Positions 20,010 to 31,903 of a stretch of DNA of 64,000 nucleotides are shown piece by piece (position 1 is the first letter of the stretch; each line of letters opens with the position of its first letter). The position numbers were made by a program, and so were the translations under genes. Origin of the DNA: Diphasiastrum complanatum (Eukaryota > Streptophyta > Lycopodiopsida > Lycopodiales > Lycopodiaceae); assembly GCA_029204225.1 (NCBI GenBank), contig CM055100.1, positions 58,214,236-58,278,235 on the forward strand, written 5' to 3'. The notes beneath the pieces were generated by a model. That model was given only the letters and a program-made list of their open reading frames with translations. It searched no databases and was not told where the DNA came from.

Positions 20010-20731
20010 TTGCTATGAAAGAAGATGAAAAATCCTTTGTGGACATCACTCTTTATAGGAGTCTTATTGGCTCACTTATTTGGTTAACAGTGACTAGGCC
20101 TGATCTAAACTTTTGTGTTCATAAGCTAAGTCAACACATGCAGGATCCAAAGTTATATCATTGGAAGTTGGCTAAAAGAATCTTGAGGTATATATCTTCT
20201 ACCTTAGATTTTGGACTATTCTACAAGGGAGAAGAGCTGACTTTGATTGCTTTTTCAAATTCAGATTTTGTAGGAGACAGGTTGGATAGAAAATCTACAA
20301 GTGCTTACACTATATTTCTTGGAGGGAACTTGGTTTCTTGGCTATCAAAGAAACATGCAACTATTTCCTTATCATCCTTTGAAGCTGAGTATAAATCTCT
20401 TACAACCACAACAAAGGAGGTTTTATGGATCAAAAGGCTACTTTTGGAGCTAAAGTATTATGCAGATGAAGATCTTCCAATTATCAAGAATGACAACATT
20501 TCTACTCAAGCTCTTGCAAATAACCCAGTTTTCCATGCAAAGAGCAAACACATTGAAGTAGCTCATCATTTTGTAAGAGAAAAAGTCATTGGAAGAGAGA
20601 TCTCACTGGAGTATGTTGATTCTAGAAATTGTGTTGCAGATCTTCTCACCAAGGCACTACTCAAGAATGTCTTTATCAAGATGAGGTCTAACCTTGGCCT
20701 AATTTCGAAGTTTATGTTGATAGGAACATAA
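20010..20731 (+). pseudogene. Copia D pol 3' fragment (RT end to RNase H)
   Basis: A single open frame of about 238 codons begins inside the RT C-terminal region (SFVDITLYRSLIGSLIWLT) and covers RNase H. FSNSDFVGDRLDRKS has the first catalytic Asp replaced by Asn in the usual FSDSDF motif. It continues with ISLSSFEAEY, then NDNISTQALANNP, where the usual CDN is NDN. It ends with HAKSKHIEVAHHFV and ADLLTKAL. The frame is open, but the upstream 80 percent of the element is missing. It is followed by the purine tract TTTTAAGGAGGAG and an LTR. Confidence 0.88.
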
Positions 20732-20745
20732 ATTTTAAGGAGGAG

Positions 20746-21515
20746 TGTGAAGATTATTAAAATGTTATCTTCCTATCTCGAGTTTGGGGTCATGTCCATG
20801 GTTATTTTCACTAAATTTCATGTTGTACATAAAAGGTATGTGAATTGAGCACATAACCTTCTAGCATAGGTCGGATTTGAGTTAGATAGATTCAATTTTG
20901 ATGACATGCAGAAGTTTAGATAGCATGCAATGTCATATTGTATGCATGCAAGCCACATGCAATCAGTGCATGCAACATGCAAAGTGGTTTCTGTGATCTA
21001 CACATGTCTAGGCAGTTTTATGAGTTGACATGTAGTACATGCAACATCCATGCATGCAGTTACACATGTGGATCTCTGGTAGGTGAATTAGTTCAGTTAA
21101 GTGGACTTTCCATGCAACTCCTCTGTAGGAATTCGAGTCTGTCTCATGTAGAGAAAGCTTGGCATGTTTTGCCATATTGTGAATAGTGAGATTTTGGTGT
21201 TCTGGACTCATTCTCTCTCTATCCGAGTTTTCCATCATTGATTTTCTCTCTCTACCCGAGAGCAGGCTGTTTTTCCCATACTAAGCACTTAGAAATATTT
21301 CTGACATTCAATTCTCATAGTGAGAAGTTATATTTTTTCATCTGATGTATGCCATTGTGCTCTTGTCATAGATTTTTTCATCTGATGTATACCATTGTGC
21401 TCTTGTCATAGATTTTTCAAGTATGCTGTTCTCTGATCTATCTTGTGCAATCACAACACCTCAGTAAGATCCTGTAGGGTGTGTGGTGAAGTTCACACAT
21501 GCTGAAAACTTCACA
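20746..21515 (+). repeat. 3' LTR of Copia D
   Basis: It starts TGTGAAGATTATT after the polypurine tract and plausibly ends ACTTCACA at 21515, about 770 bp. It holds ten CATGCA words between 20905 and 21116 and a 40-bp tandem duplication at 21332-21411. The right boundary is inferred only from the terminal CA. Confidence 0.65.
21332..21411 (+). repeat. 40-bp tandem duplication in the LTR of Copia D
   Basis: Two adjacent 40-bp units (21332-21371 and 21372-21411) contain TTTTTTCATCTGATGTAT and differ by one base (GCC versus ACC). Confidence 0.9.
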
Positions 21516-21614
21516 ATATGCATCTATGAAATCTTGAAGAAGATTAACATAGTCATTTGAATCATTATTCGAATTTCCACCATAACAAATGCAATAATTT
21601 TGTGTTGACTGTAA

Positions 21615-21863
21615 ATATCAAAGAACTCTAAGTAGAGCTTTCCAAGAAATGAAATCTGGAATCGACATGTATTGGCTTAGTGTGCTAACTAAATAAGTAA
21701 TGTCAAGTCTAGTACATATCATGGCATATATGAAAGAACCAATAATAGAATGATAATGATATTGCTTCATTTGTTTGACTTTTTTGAAAAATTGAGGACA
21801 CTGGTTCTTCGAATATTTTGAGCCTAGATTCATTGGAGTTTTGGCTAGTTTACAATCATCCAC
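21615..21863 (-). pseudogene. Copia RT/RNase H linker relic
   Basis: The minus strand encodes MDDCKLAKTPMNLGSKYSKN, then IIGSFIYAMICTRLDITYLV and LSQYMSIP, the conserved segment after the Copia RT palm domain. Only about 80 codons survive. Downstream and upstream sequence is unrecognisable. Confidence 0.75.
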
Positions 21864-22665
21864 TTAATGTTTGTACCAGATTATGGATGTAGCTTTTTGA
21901 CTTGGATGTATAGAACCAAATACCATCAAAATACAAGCACTACAAGACGCAAGACAAGGTTTGTAGTCTAAGGATATGCACAAGACAAATGAGTGGAATA
22001 TGGTGCGAGTAATTTTTTTGCTAATTTTGTGAGTTTCATTGTACCCATGGTTCACCAATTATGTAGCACATGGTATGCCATGTAATATTAGCTGCATTTT
22101 GTCTCTAGCTACAAGAAGATGCTAACTAGATACAAAATTTTTAATGGATTTCAATGTTAGACAACTTTGGAAGTGACATTGTTTGCCTCCAGTCTTTACT
22201 ACTAATAATTCTCTCAATGTCTCTTGATGAGTGTCATGACAATCTCTAGAACACCTTCCTTCTATGGTATTGTGTCCACCTTCCTTCTACGGTGTTGTGT
22301 CCACCTTCATTTTTTTCTTTTTTGCCACATATTAAAATTGGTTTCTCATTTTCCAATACCACAAAAGGCTTGGACACCATAGCTTGAGCCATTGTATCAT
22401 TTGAATCATTCACAACCATTCAACTTTCTCATGTATAACAAATTATATAGTCTATGTGATAATGGAAGTACCAAATTGTGTTCTATGTGGCAATTCATGT
22501 ATCAAACTATACTTGTCATGAACAATATCTACTTTTAAGGTATTACATTGTATTTTTGTGGATATATTATAAGTTTAGTAGGTTGAAAATTTTTAATTAT
22601 AAAATAGAAAAGGTATTTTGACACATTTGAGAATCAAATTTGGAGTAAAAACATTATTTCACAAT
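21864..22665. other. AT-rich interval without a recognisable gene
   Basis: No motif-bearing frame is seen on either strand. The doublet CACCTTCCTTCTA(T/C)GGT(A/G)TTGTGTC occurs twice near 22253-22303. Confidence 0.5.
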
Positions 22666-22669
22666 ATTT

Positions 22670-22890
22670 TTTGCAACCTCCAAACATAGCACGCCAATGT
22701 GCTAAGTAGCTAGAATTTTTTTGTAGCCTTCAAAGATAGCACGCTGGCATGCTAAATGAAAAAAATAAAATTATTTTGCAGCTTCCAAAGATAGCACACT
22801 GGTGTGCTATAGGATTCCGTCGCAAAAAAAAAGAACAAAATTTGAGTGGAATCCCTTGGCATGGCAATGTGCTATTTTTGGACGCAAAAA
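22670..22890. repeat. Cluster of imperfect palindromic repeats around TAGCAC...GTGCTA
   Basis: Three direct units (near 22672, 22724 and 22780) share the pattern GCA-CCTTCAAAGATAGCACGC...TGCTA. A fourth copy near 22858-22880 is inverted. Each unit is itself an imperfect inverted repeat (AGCACgccaatGTGCT). The spacing is about 50-56 bp. The cluster may be a foldback or MITE remnant. Confidence 0.6.
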
Positions 22891-23109
22891 AATAATTTTA
22901 ATTTAAAATTTTTCCTACTTTGGTATTCCATTGTTGTTTTTTTTTTAAATTATGTACCATTCTAAATGATCAACACTCAACTAGTGGCATAAAAAAGACA
23001 CCATTTGCTATATTTTTATGGCAAGCAAGAAACTCGCAAAAAATTTACTCACAAAATGCCAAGGCCCCCTTTTGGGCATGTGGACAACTTTACGATTTGT
23101 TATTGTATT

Positions 23110-23325
23110 GGTTGAAAAATGCACCAAGTGGATGTTAAGTCTACTTTCCTTATGGTATGTTGTACGGGGAGGTGTGCATCTCAAGAAGAGGTCTTTTTAG
23201 TGAAAGTTCAAGAGCATAAACATGTAGGCTTAAGAAAGCATTATATGCAACAAGTGTCTCTTGCCTGGTACATCTTTGATGATGTGACTTCTTTGTATGT
23301 TTACGATTATTCTAATCATAATTGA
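23110..23325 (+). pseudogene. Highly decayed Copia RT fragment
   Basis: The frame reads HQVDVKSTFLM, then KVQEHKHVGLRKHYMQQVSLAWY. These align in order with the Copia motifs for the first catalytic Asp (QVDVKSAFLNG-type) and the YGLKQAPRAWY-type block, with many substitutions and a missing middle. It is clearly older than the other Copia pieces in the window. Confidence 0.6.
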
Positions 23326-23329
23326 AAAC

Positions 23330-24580
23330 AATCAAGATGTTGTTGACGTGATTAAAGCCAGTATGCAAAGTTACTTTGAGAGTGGCGGATCTAGATTCGA
23401 TATTTTGTTGGCACAAATGCAAGTGTGCCATATTGCCACTTTTTGCTCATATACAAGCATTTTCTATGGGAAAAGCAATTACCAACTATTGAACTTTAAA
23501 TCGACTTTCAAAGAGTTGATTATACACCAATATCTTATCAATTAGAGTTATTTTTAATGATGTTTACTTTTATGGTAGGTGAAAATTATATCTATAAGTG
23601 ACTCTGATGGACAATAATATTGATAGTTGTTAATGAGTTTTATGAAAATGGCTATTTTTGCCATATTGTACTAAAGCACTATCTTTTGTTATATCAGGCT
23701 AATGAAAGATGCTAAGGTATATCTAAGGCTCTGCTTTAAGTTTCAAGAAATCATTCGAAGGCTAAGGGTCACGAAGACAAACAAAGCCAAGCCGGTTCAA
23801 GAGAAAAGCAAATCAATGATAATTTGACATTTAATTAGTGACAATGTTGGAATCACAAATCAGCGCAATTTGCCTCCAATGCAACCAAAGGACAATAGCT
23901 CCCAAATGTTGCATTAAAGATGTGGATTCATAGGAGTAAGTTTCTAGGAGTTGTTCAGTTTCCTTAAGAAGAGCTAATTGTTGAGGCCAAATGAAGTGGA
24001 AGGTCGAAAAATAGCATATTGATTAATCTCAAAACTATTTGAAAAGGCCAAAAGCATATGTTCAACTAACATTTGTCAAAACGAAACACACAGATTGTAT
24101 GAAAGACGTTATTACCACATTGTGAATGTTGGTTTTTTGCTTCTTGGTTTCCAAGGGAGGCTCGAATTGGAGACCAAAGAAACTTTCGATGTCATGGTAA
24201 CAAACCGAGCCAACCCCCTTGGGTGAAGGTTGGTTTTTGGAAGGATTGCATTTGGAAAGTTAGTTGAGTATGAGCAGCCAGAAGAAAGGAACAACCATGT
24301 TTCAAGTAGTTTCAAAGGTTTGTGTGCATGATATCAAATTCCACAAGCACAAGCACAATAGAAGAGGTTGGCAAATTAAAGTAAAATTTATGTTTTCAAC
24401 AAACTTTGTTTGCATCTATGAAGAGTGGCAACATTTGCGTGATTAATGCATAGTTTGCAGCCTCCACTTTTATCTTCTTTGCAACCATCACTGCTACAAA
24501 TTATCTCTTTTCCTCTCTTGAGACTGCTACCTAATTCCATCTTTCATCCATAATTCTCCTACATTCTCGTTCTTCACAGT
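23330..24580. other. Interval without a recognisable gene
   Basis: Short frames exist on both strands but none shows a domain motif, and neither codon bias nor splice-like structure is evident. Confidence 0.5.
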
Positions 24581-24584
24581 CACT

Positions 24585-24751
<167 letters not shown>

Positions 24752-25160
24752 CCGATACCATCCATGCTCCCTACTTATTTGCCACATGGCATGGGTCATT
24801 TTATCCCATAATTTTCTAGGGAAAATGCCCATGCTTGTATATATCTTCAAAAACCACCATCCCCTTGCATGTGTGCAGAGTCACGTTGTTCTTGCAAATA
24901 AATTGTCCCAATGCTCGCTAAAATTTGGTCACAAGACCACATCGCCAGGGACCTACAAAAAATTGATCCCAACGAACTGAGGCCCACCAATGTCAGGACT
25001 AGCAGAACCATGCAGCCTAGGACCCGCAAAAAAGTGTTGCCCACAAAAAAGTAGTCCTAGGACCCACGGGCAGGGCTACATAGTCTGGGAAAATTGTTGC
25101 CTCCTCAACCCGCTCGACCTCAAGAAAATTTGTGTCCCATGCCCGACCACTTGTCAAGAG

Positions 25161-25208
25161 CTTACTTACTGGTACGGGGACAAAGATGTCCCCGTGCCAA
25201 TAAGTGAG
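25161..25208. repeat. Foldback hairpin between the two (CT)n tracts
   Basis: Arms 25164-25182 and 25187-25205 (19 nt, two mismatches) enclose a 4-nt loop. One arm contains TACGGGGACA and the other TGTCCCCGTG. Pairing extends about three bases further with one mismatch. Confidence 0.8.
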
Positions 25209-25231
25209 AATACCTTGACCCACCTACCTCA

Positions 25232-25814
<583 letters not shown>

Positions 25815-26252
25815 TGTTGAAATTGTCACTTCCAACTTGGTCAATGTATTATGTTAATCTTAAAATCTATGTTCATAGTGAGATCTCACACGTGTGGGGA
25901 CTGTTCCCACGTGTGAAAGGAAGTAGAAAAAGTACTTGTACAAAGTTAGATTCATTTTAGATAGATCTACACAAGTGTGAACTTGACTTTTGACTAGAAT
26001 CTAAGAAAAAGTCATTTTGGTCAATATCCTTGTAAATAGTTTGCAATTCCATGTGAATGAGTAAATGCTCCCACATGTCAAGATGCTATTCACACATGTG
26101 GATCAGAATGTACTTGTTTAGATGTACATATTTCACTAGATCCTATTTTATAGGAAATATCCCTAATTTTGTGGAGACTAGCTTTTGGTTTCTAGCTAGT
26201 GTGATAAGTCAACTATGGATAATGGGCATATTTTGCTCCTATTGGTGGATCT
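25815..26252 (+). repeat. LTR-like fragment of the two-G-box family
   Basis: It starts about TGTTGAAATTG. It carries CACACGTGTGG at about 25887 and CCCACGTGTGAAA at about 25907, separated by GGACTGTT. This is the same two-box layout as the C1 LTR (19760) and the LTR at 33869. A third E-box (CACATGTG) lies near 26093. It is interrupted or abutted at 26253 by another element. Confidence 0.5.
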
Positions 26253-26733
26253 TGTTGGGAGAGAGGGAGTAGGAATAAATGACGAACACGAACAAGAAAC
26301 GAACTTGAACAAGAAATGTATGAGAAGCGAACTCGAACATAAAATGTTTGTGCACAGCAGAATGAATTATTTGACTCTCTCCGTAAGGATGACTACACCT
26401 ATCAGAATGAACAGAACTTTAGTGATAGAAATCACAGTCATTCTAGATTATGTAGCCAAACATTTAAATGGATGAAGTGCTAGATGAATAATTTGTTGTG
26501 AATTGCAAACAAATTATCTGTCGCGAATGATTTGCGAAGAGCTAGACTGTGCCCGACTGATAATTAGTCGCGAATTATTTACGAAAGACAAGACTAAAAG
26601 TTAATCGTCTATTACCAGAAAGAGCAACAAGATAAATCAGATAGAATGAAGAATAAGCATAGCAATATTGACAGATCTAAAACGCAGAACAAATGAACTA
26701 TGTCAGATTAAGTATATCAAGTATACAAGTCAA

Positions 26734-27282
26734 TTATGCGGTGATGTAAATCAGTCGATTTGCTCTGTCTCTACGGATTTGAATTCCAAGATAGAAGTGA
26801 ACTTCACCCAGATCAGTCATGTCGAATCCTGAGAACAACATCTGTTTAGAATCCTTGACCATATTGGCATTGTTGTTGAAGAGAAACGTATCATCAACAT
26901 ACAAGGTGATGATAATGAAGGATTGTTGCACTGACTTTGAATAAACGTTGCAATCAACAGTGCTTGGTTTAGATCCTTGTTCAATGAGGAATGTGTTGAT
27001 CCTCTGAAACCAAGCTCTGGCAGACTGTTTCAAGCCGTACAGTGCTTTATGGAGTTTACAGACATGATTCTTCATGCCTTCCAGAATGTATCCTTTGGGC
27101 TGGGTCATGTAGATATCTTCTTGTATAACTCCATTCAGATAGGCTGTTTGTACATCGAGTTGATGTACTTCGAGGTCGGCAGTTGCAGCATAAGACAGAA
27201 GCATTCGGATCAACGAATGTTTGACGACTGGACTAAATTCAAGCTTGTCCATGAGATGACTGGCTTTTCCTTGGGAATCCAT
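26734..27282 (-). pseudogene. Copia RT fragment inside the deleted element
   Basis: The frame contains VHQLDVQTAYLNGVIQEDIY, then KALYGLKQSARAWFQRI, ITLYVDDTFLFNNN (YVDD catalytic box) and DMTDLGEVHFYLGIQI. It corresponds to the RT palm and ends at the LTR junction. Gag, protease, integrase and RNase H are absent. Its sequence differs clearly from the RT of A, B and C1, so it is a separate Copia lineage. Confidence 0.88.
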
Positions 27283-27439
27283 GTGGAAGAATTAGTCTAA
27301 GTGATAGGAAAAACTATTAGTGACTTAAGTATGAAAATCTGATACTGAAAAATATAGAACAAGAAAACAATTACTCTATCGACTAGAAGAGCCTTGTACT
27401 GTGGGAGCTAATAAAGCTATAAAGATTGCTCTAATACCA

Positions 27440-28062
27440 TGTTGGGAGAGAGGGAGTAAGAATAAATGACAAACACGAACGAGAAGCGAACTCGGACAGA
27501 AAATATTTGTGCACAACGGAATGAATTATTTGACTCTCTCCGTAAGCATGACTACACCTATCAGAATGAACAATTTAGTGATAGAAATCACAGTCAATCT
27601 AGATTATGTAACCAAACATTTAAATGGATGAAGCGCTAGATGAATAATTTGTCGCGAATTGCAAGACAAATTATCTGTCGTGAATGATTCGCGAAGAGCT
27701 AGACTGTGCTCGACTGATAATTAGTCACAAATTATTTGCGAAAGACAAGACTAAAAGTTAATCGTCTATTACCAGAAAGAGCAACACAATAGATCAGACA
27801 GAATGAAGAATAAGCATAGCAATATTGACAGATCTAGAACGCTAAACAAATGAACTATGTCAGATTAAGTATATCAAGTATACAAGTCAATTATGCGGTA
27901 GAGCACAAGACTATAGTAGACAAAATCGCGTGTCCTACAAAGCTTATTTCTGTCTGTAATGAGGAATGAAACCCCTTCTATTAGTCTCTTCTTAACTCAC
28001 TTGATCATCTGATCATCGTCATTGAATATGCATTTGGTATCCAATATATACATAATATTACA
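27440..28062 (-). repeat. 5' LTR of the deleted Copia (right end)
   Basis: It begins TGTTGGGAGAG next to the primer-site complement GCTCTAATACCA (27428-27439) and is taken to end ATATTACA at 28062. The terminal assignment on the right rests only on the CA dinucleotide. Confidence 0.7.
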
Positions 28063-28217
28063 GGTGTGCAGATGCGAAAGTACAGAGTGGATGTGCTGTC
28101 TGTAGGAGATCATGGGTGGCTACAATCGTTGTCCAATCTATTAGCGCAACTGCATGGGGTGAAGGTGAAAATGGTGCGACATCAGCCAGTACTGAAGTGA
28201 ACGTTGGTGATGATGCA

Positions 28218-28298
28218 AAAGTGCGTCACTCTTACAAATGGCCTAAAGTGCGTCACTCTTACGAATGGCCTAAAGTGCGTCACTCTTACGAATGGCCT
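28218..28298 (+). repeat. 27-bp minisatellite, three units
   Basis: Three adjacent 27-bp units (28218, 28245, 28272) contain AAAGTGCGTCACTCTTACGA, with one base change in the first. The length is a multiple of three, so a plus-strand frame (28116-28301, GTG start only) reads KVRHSY(K/E)WP three times. There is no ATG, so coding is unproven. Confidence 0.92.
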
Positions 28299-28299
28299 T

Positions 28300-29880
28300 A
28301 GGATAAGATTTACAGGGTGTCTTATCTGTTAGGGCACCTTTGGCATTCAATAAGATAGTGTCCCCTTTTTGCCTGTCACCATGACCTGTGTAAGAACACA
28401 GTGTCGCGATTCATTCGCCTTTTCTTCGTATGTGCGAATTTGCGTGTAAAAATGCAGACTACGTGACAACGTTAGAAAAATATGTAGCATGAATGGAGGT
28501 AGATTAAAATTGGGATTTAGGAGAGTAGGAGGAGTAAATCCAACAGATCTAGATGACAAGGCACTCTTCACACGTGTGCAGGCTTGTTGGACAGTACACA
28601 ACTCATGGATGTACTTGATCTATAAAGAGATCAACCAAATCAATCGACAATTTCTAGTTTTCCTTGTAATTTCCACATTTGTCTTGAGTTTTTATGATTG
28701 GAATGCTTTAGTATGCAAATGTACTTCACTCTATGTTTACAGTCCATACTGGTATTGTCCTCCACATGTGTGAGGCCGCTCTTCATAGTTTTTAATCATT
28801 TGATCCATTGCTCTTGCTAAAATCATAGTGTAATGCATCTAGATCAAGATCTAACACACAAAACTTGATAGATCATTGGATTAAGCAATCAATAACTCTT
28901 AATGATTGTTTTGTACAATCGTAGTTGTCTTTTTTTTTTTCTCTGAAAATTGACAAAATACCCAAGAAGTGGTCCTTCCGCTCTATTTACATATCTAACT
29001 TTCATTTGGATTTTTTTGCTTCATATATAACGACATTCAAACTTAAACCTTACTGTTAATACAAACTAGCTAAACAAGTCTTTCTCACTGTTCTTAAAGT
29101 AGTCCATCCCTTTATCCAAAAGTAGGGTTTCCAAAATGACTTTCTTAGATAGCATGGATATGCTTAAGATACAAACTTTTTACACAAGGATTAGAACGAC
29201 ACGGATTTGCCCTAATACCTGGTAAAAATCTTGGAAGTCCCTTATAAACAATTAGCCAATCCCATCCATAACAAAGTCCTATATGCCAATCTACTCATAA
29301 CCAAAAACAGCAATACAAAACTAGTTGTTGCAAATGTAGAACGAGTTTAAGGATTAGCATGGCACGGAAGTGCTGTAATGCCTACATATTTGGAACATTC
29401 AACCATGGCCTGCCCTAACACCAACGCACGTGTCCACGCTAGGTTTTAGCTAGTTAATATACACACGATTAAAACTTTTCATACTTTGTCTTATATAATA
29501 TGAAATGATATGGACCAACTGCCCACAAACTAATCAGCATGGCACAAGCCCTGATACACGTTTGGCCTATCGCTAATAAACCTTTTGTTGTTTGGGAAGA
29601 CATGAGTATGATTTATAAATGCTATTTATGTTGTTAAGTGGTATAGTTTCTTTTGGACATGGATAACAACTGATGCTCAACTATGACACCTGTCTTCCCC
29701 ACTATACTAACTCGTGCGGTTTTGTGTTGTGGGATGGTGGTAGCTGGATGTCTTGAAAGTGGTTATGCTTTATGGTGCTTTACAATATTTTATTTTACTT
29801 TTCAGCTTTATGTAACCTTGTTGGAATATAAATAAAGGCTTCAAAGGGTTCAGTCTTGCTTTGTGAAGAGGAAAATTCAC
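28300..29880. other. AT-rich interval without a recognisable gene
   Basis: It contains a further CACACGTGTG (28569-28578) and a CACATGTGTG near 28763, suggesting old LTR sequence between about 28500 and 28800. Nothing coding is recognised. Confidence 0.45.
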
Positions 29881-30230
29881 TCTTGAGCTGTATACTCCTG
29901 ACGATGTATATAGATTCCGGCAAGAGTTGATCAGAAGCTATGCTTAGAATGGTGTAAGCATTGCACTTGAGATCGAGGCCCTCAAAAGCAAGCTGCTTCT
30001 GTCTTAACAGCTTTTCAGGTTGCTCAGGATGTAGATCTTATTATATATGATAAAAAAGGAATAGAAGTCCTTCCTAACACAGATTAGGAAGGCGATATTA
30101 TAGCAGAGAGTCCTCTTGTCTTAAAAGGCATTGAGGCCCTTCTCGAAATAGAGGAAGGCGAGATTATGGAAGGAGCTGTTCCCTTATCAGTTCCTAATAC
30201 TAATAAAGTAAATATAGAAAAATTGATTGA
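29880..30230 (+). pseudogene. Unrecognised decayed coding-like segment
   Basis: From 29885 one frame reads ELYTPDDVYRFRQELIRSYA, a stop, then NGVSIALEIEALKSKLLLS. A neighbouring frame continues VLTAFQVAQDVDLIIYDKKG, and after a stop EGDIIAESPLVLKGIEALL and EEGEIMEGAVPLSVPN to about 30225. The amino-acid composition is protein-like, acidic and possibly helical. I do not recognise a family. It could be a retroelement gag or a cellular gene relic. Confidence 0.3.
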
Positions 30231-30599
30231 ATAGAGATCTATTTGTAAATAGAGATACAAAAAAAAAAAGATACAATCATTTTACAGGTAAACAACCCGT
30301 TTATGGATTTTTTTTACTAATATCAATATAGATTCTTACAATCAGGTTGTGTCCATAGTGTAATACTGGAATGCAATTTTTTGTATTAATAAAAAGACAT
30401 GATGATTGGCATGTATTTGCTGATAGTGAATCTCAGTGTTCTTCCATAAGTTGGATTGTTTCGCCAATATCTCTGCATTTGATTTCGAGCTCATGTCTTT
30501 TATGTACCTGCATAAAACTAATACAAAGTGAGTTACAATTAGTACAGAGATTGTATTAGAAAGTTTTGATTGAAATTATTCATAAAAGATCGAGTGTTT

Positions 30600-31900
30600 A
30601 CAGTTACTTACGAGTTTACCATTGAAAATGAATCTGAAGTCTGAAAGTACATCATCTTGTAGGAGCAATAGTTTCTACTTGATGTAATTTAGACTCCAAT
30701 CTTCTTCCACCTCAACACACGCCAAACGACATCATTATATATAATTTCAATATTTTTTCATTTTGAATGTCTATTGGCTTCCAAGTCTTGATCGAGTGGC
30801 ACCCATTTACCTTTATTTTTTTTCCATCTTTGATAATGGAAGCATAAGCTCAACATTTGTTTTTCAATTTGATAACGAAAGCACATGGAAGACATTTTAA
30901 TTCTGCATTCTATTTCTCCATCTGATCTTTTGTCCCAACCTTCATTCATAAGTTCAGATAAATTTTTGCATACAAACATCGTTGGGATTTTGTGTACATT
31001 GACACTTGAAAAGAAATCCACAAATACATTCAAAGAAATAAACCAACTCAATCTGACTGTTTTTGATCCCATGCTTATTTTTAATGAATTTTTTACATCA
31101 TATCAATGAAATGATTATGAAACTGTAGCACTTGGTGCAATCCATTCATCACTTTCAAAACTAGGTAATGGAATTGGTACTATTTGTCCAAAATTTTCTT
31201 TTGTATCAAGAATGTACATTGATTCATAAAAAAAGATCCCACTATCAACTAGATCTTTGGCAATTCTACCTCAGTATTGCAACTATCCAATATCAGTGTG
31301 AATAACATCTAATACACTTGCCAAAGATCCACTCGGCTTCCATTCATTTATGTTGGATGGATATAAATCTGCAAGAGAAAAATGATTAGATTGTCAAGTT
31401 TACTATTAGATATTAATGAATGACAAAAATATAAGTATAAAAAATATCAATACTCACAGTTGTTTTTTTTGTGATTCTGACGGTTGAATCATTGCACATT
31501 TATCTCTGAATACATATATACATGTTGAACTAGAATTTTAGAAATAGATTTTTCTCCTAATGATGTTTTGAAATCCAAAATTTTGGCCTTCCAATAAGAT
31601 CGAAATGATAGTTTTGGCCTTTTGCTTTTTCGAACTGCTCCTCTTGATAATGGATGCATCAAAATCCAAAAGTTTTTTAAATATTTTCTTGGCACCCATA
31701 ATCCATTATCATCTGTCTCGTTAAATAGAAGCGCAGAGTCGATTGAGGAGCACAGCTTCTTTGATGGCGGCATTCGTAATGTGCATGAAAAAATCTGAAA
31801 CACTGAACTATGAATATGAGAATTTGCATAGAGAAAAAGCCATGAATATGAGAAAATGTGTTGGCATAAATTTGAAATACTGATCTACTTGGCACCACAA
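30600..31900 (-). pseudogene. Relic of an unidentified intron-containing gene
   Basis: Minus-strand frames look coding. From about 31800 to 31490 there is LLFNETDDNGLWVPRKYLKN, then SYWKAKILDFKTSLGEKSIS. A GT-AG interval (donor GTGAGT at 31452-31457, acceptor TTGCAG ending near 31369) is followed by DLYPSNINEWKPSGSLASVL, two in-frame stops near 31270, then SGIFFYESMYILDTKENFGQ. A further open frame spans 31072-30758 (FHYQRWKKNKGKWVPLDQ). The 89-bp putative intron and non-repetitive composition suggest a former cellular gene. The stops and a required frame change argue that it is dead. The family is not recognised. Confidence 0.4.
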
Positions 31901-31903
31901 ATT

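Larger units (their letters stand above)
26253..28062 (-). mobile_element. Internally deleted Copia element (minus strand)
   Basis: Two direct copies of an LTR starting TGTTGGGAGAGAGGGAGTA are present: 27440-28062 (complete, about 623 bp) and 26253-26741 (truncated). Between them is a minus-strand RT fragment, and an altered primer site TGGTATTAGAGC lies next to the right LTR. The left LTR stops at CAATTATGCGGT and is fused directly to RT coding sequence, so the LTR end, polypurine tract and RNase H are missing. No target duplication was found. The LTR copies differ at many positions, so this is older than A or B. Confidence 0.8.

Noticed and set aside
21864-22058. Minus-strand 64-codon frame upstream of the Copia relic
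   Set aside because: It has no Copia motifs and does not connect in sense with the relic at 21615-21863.
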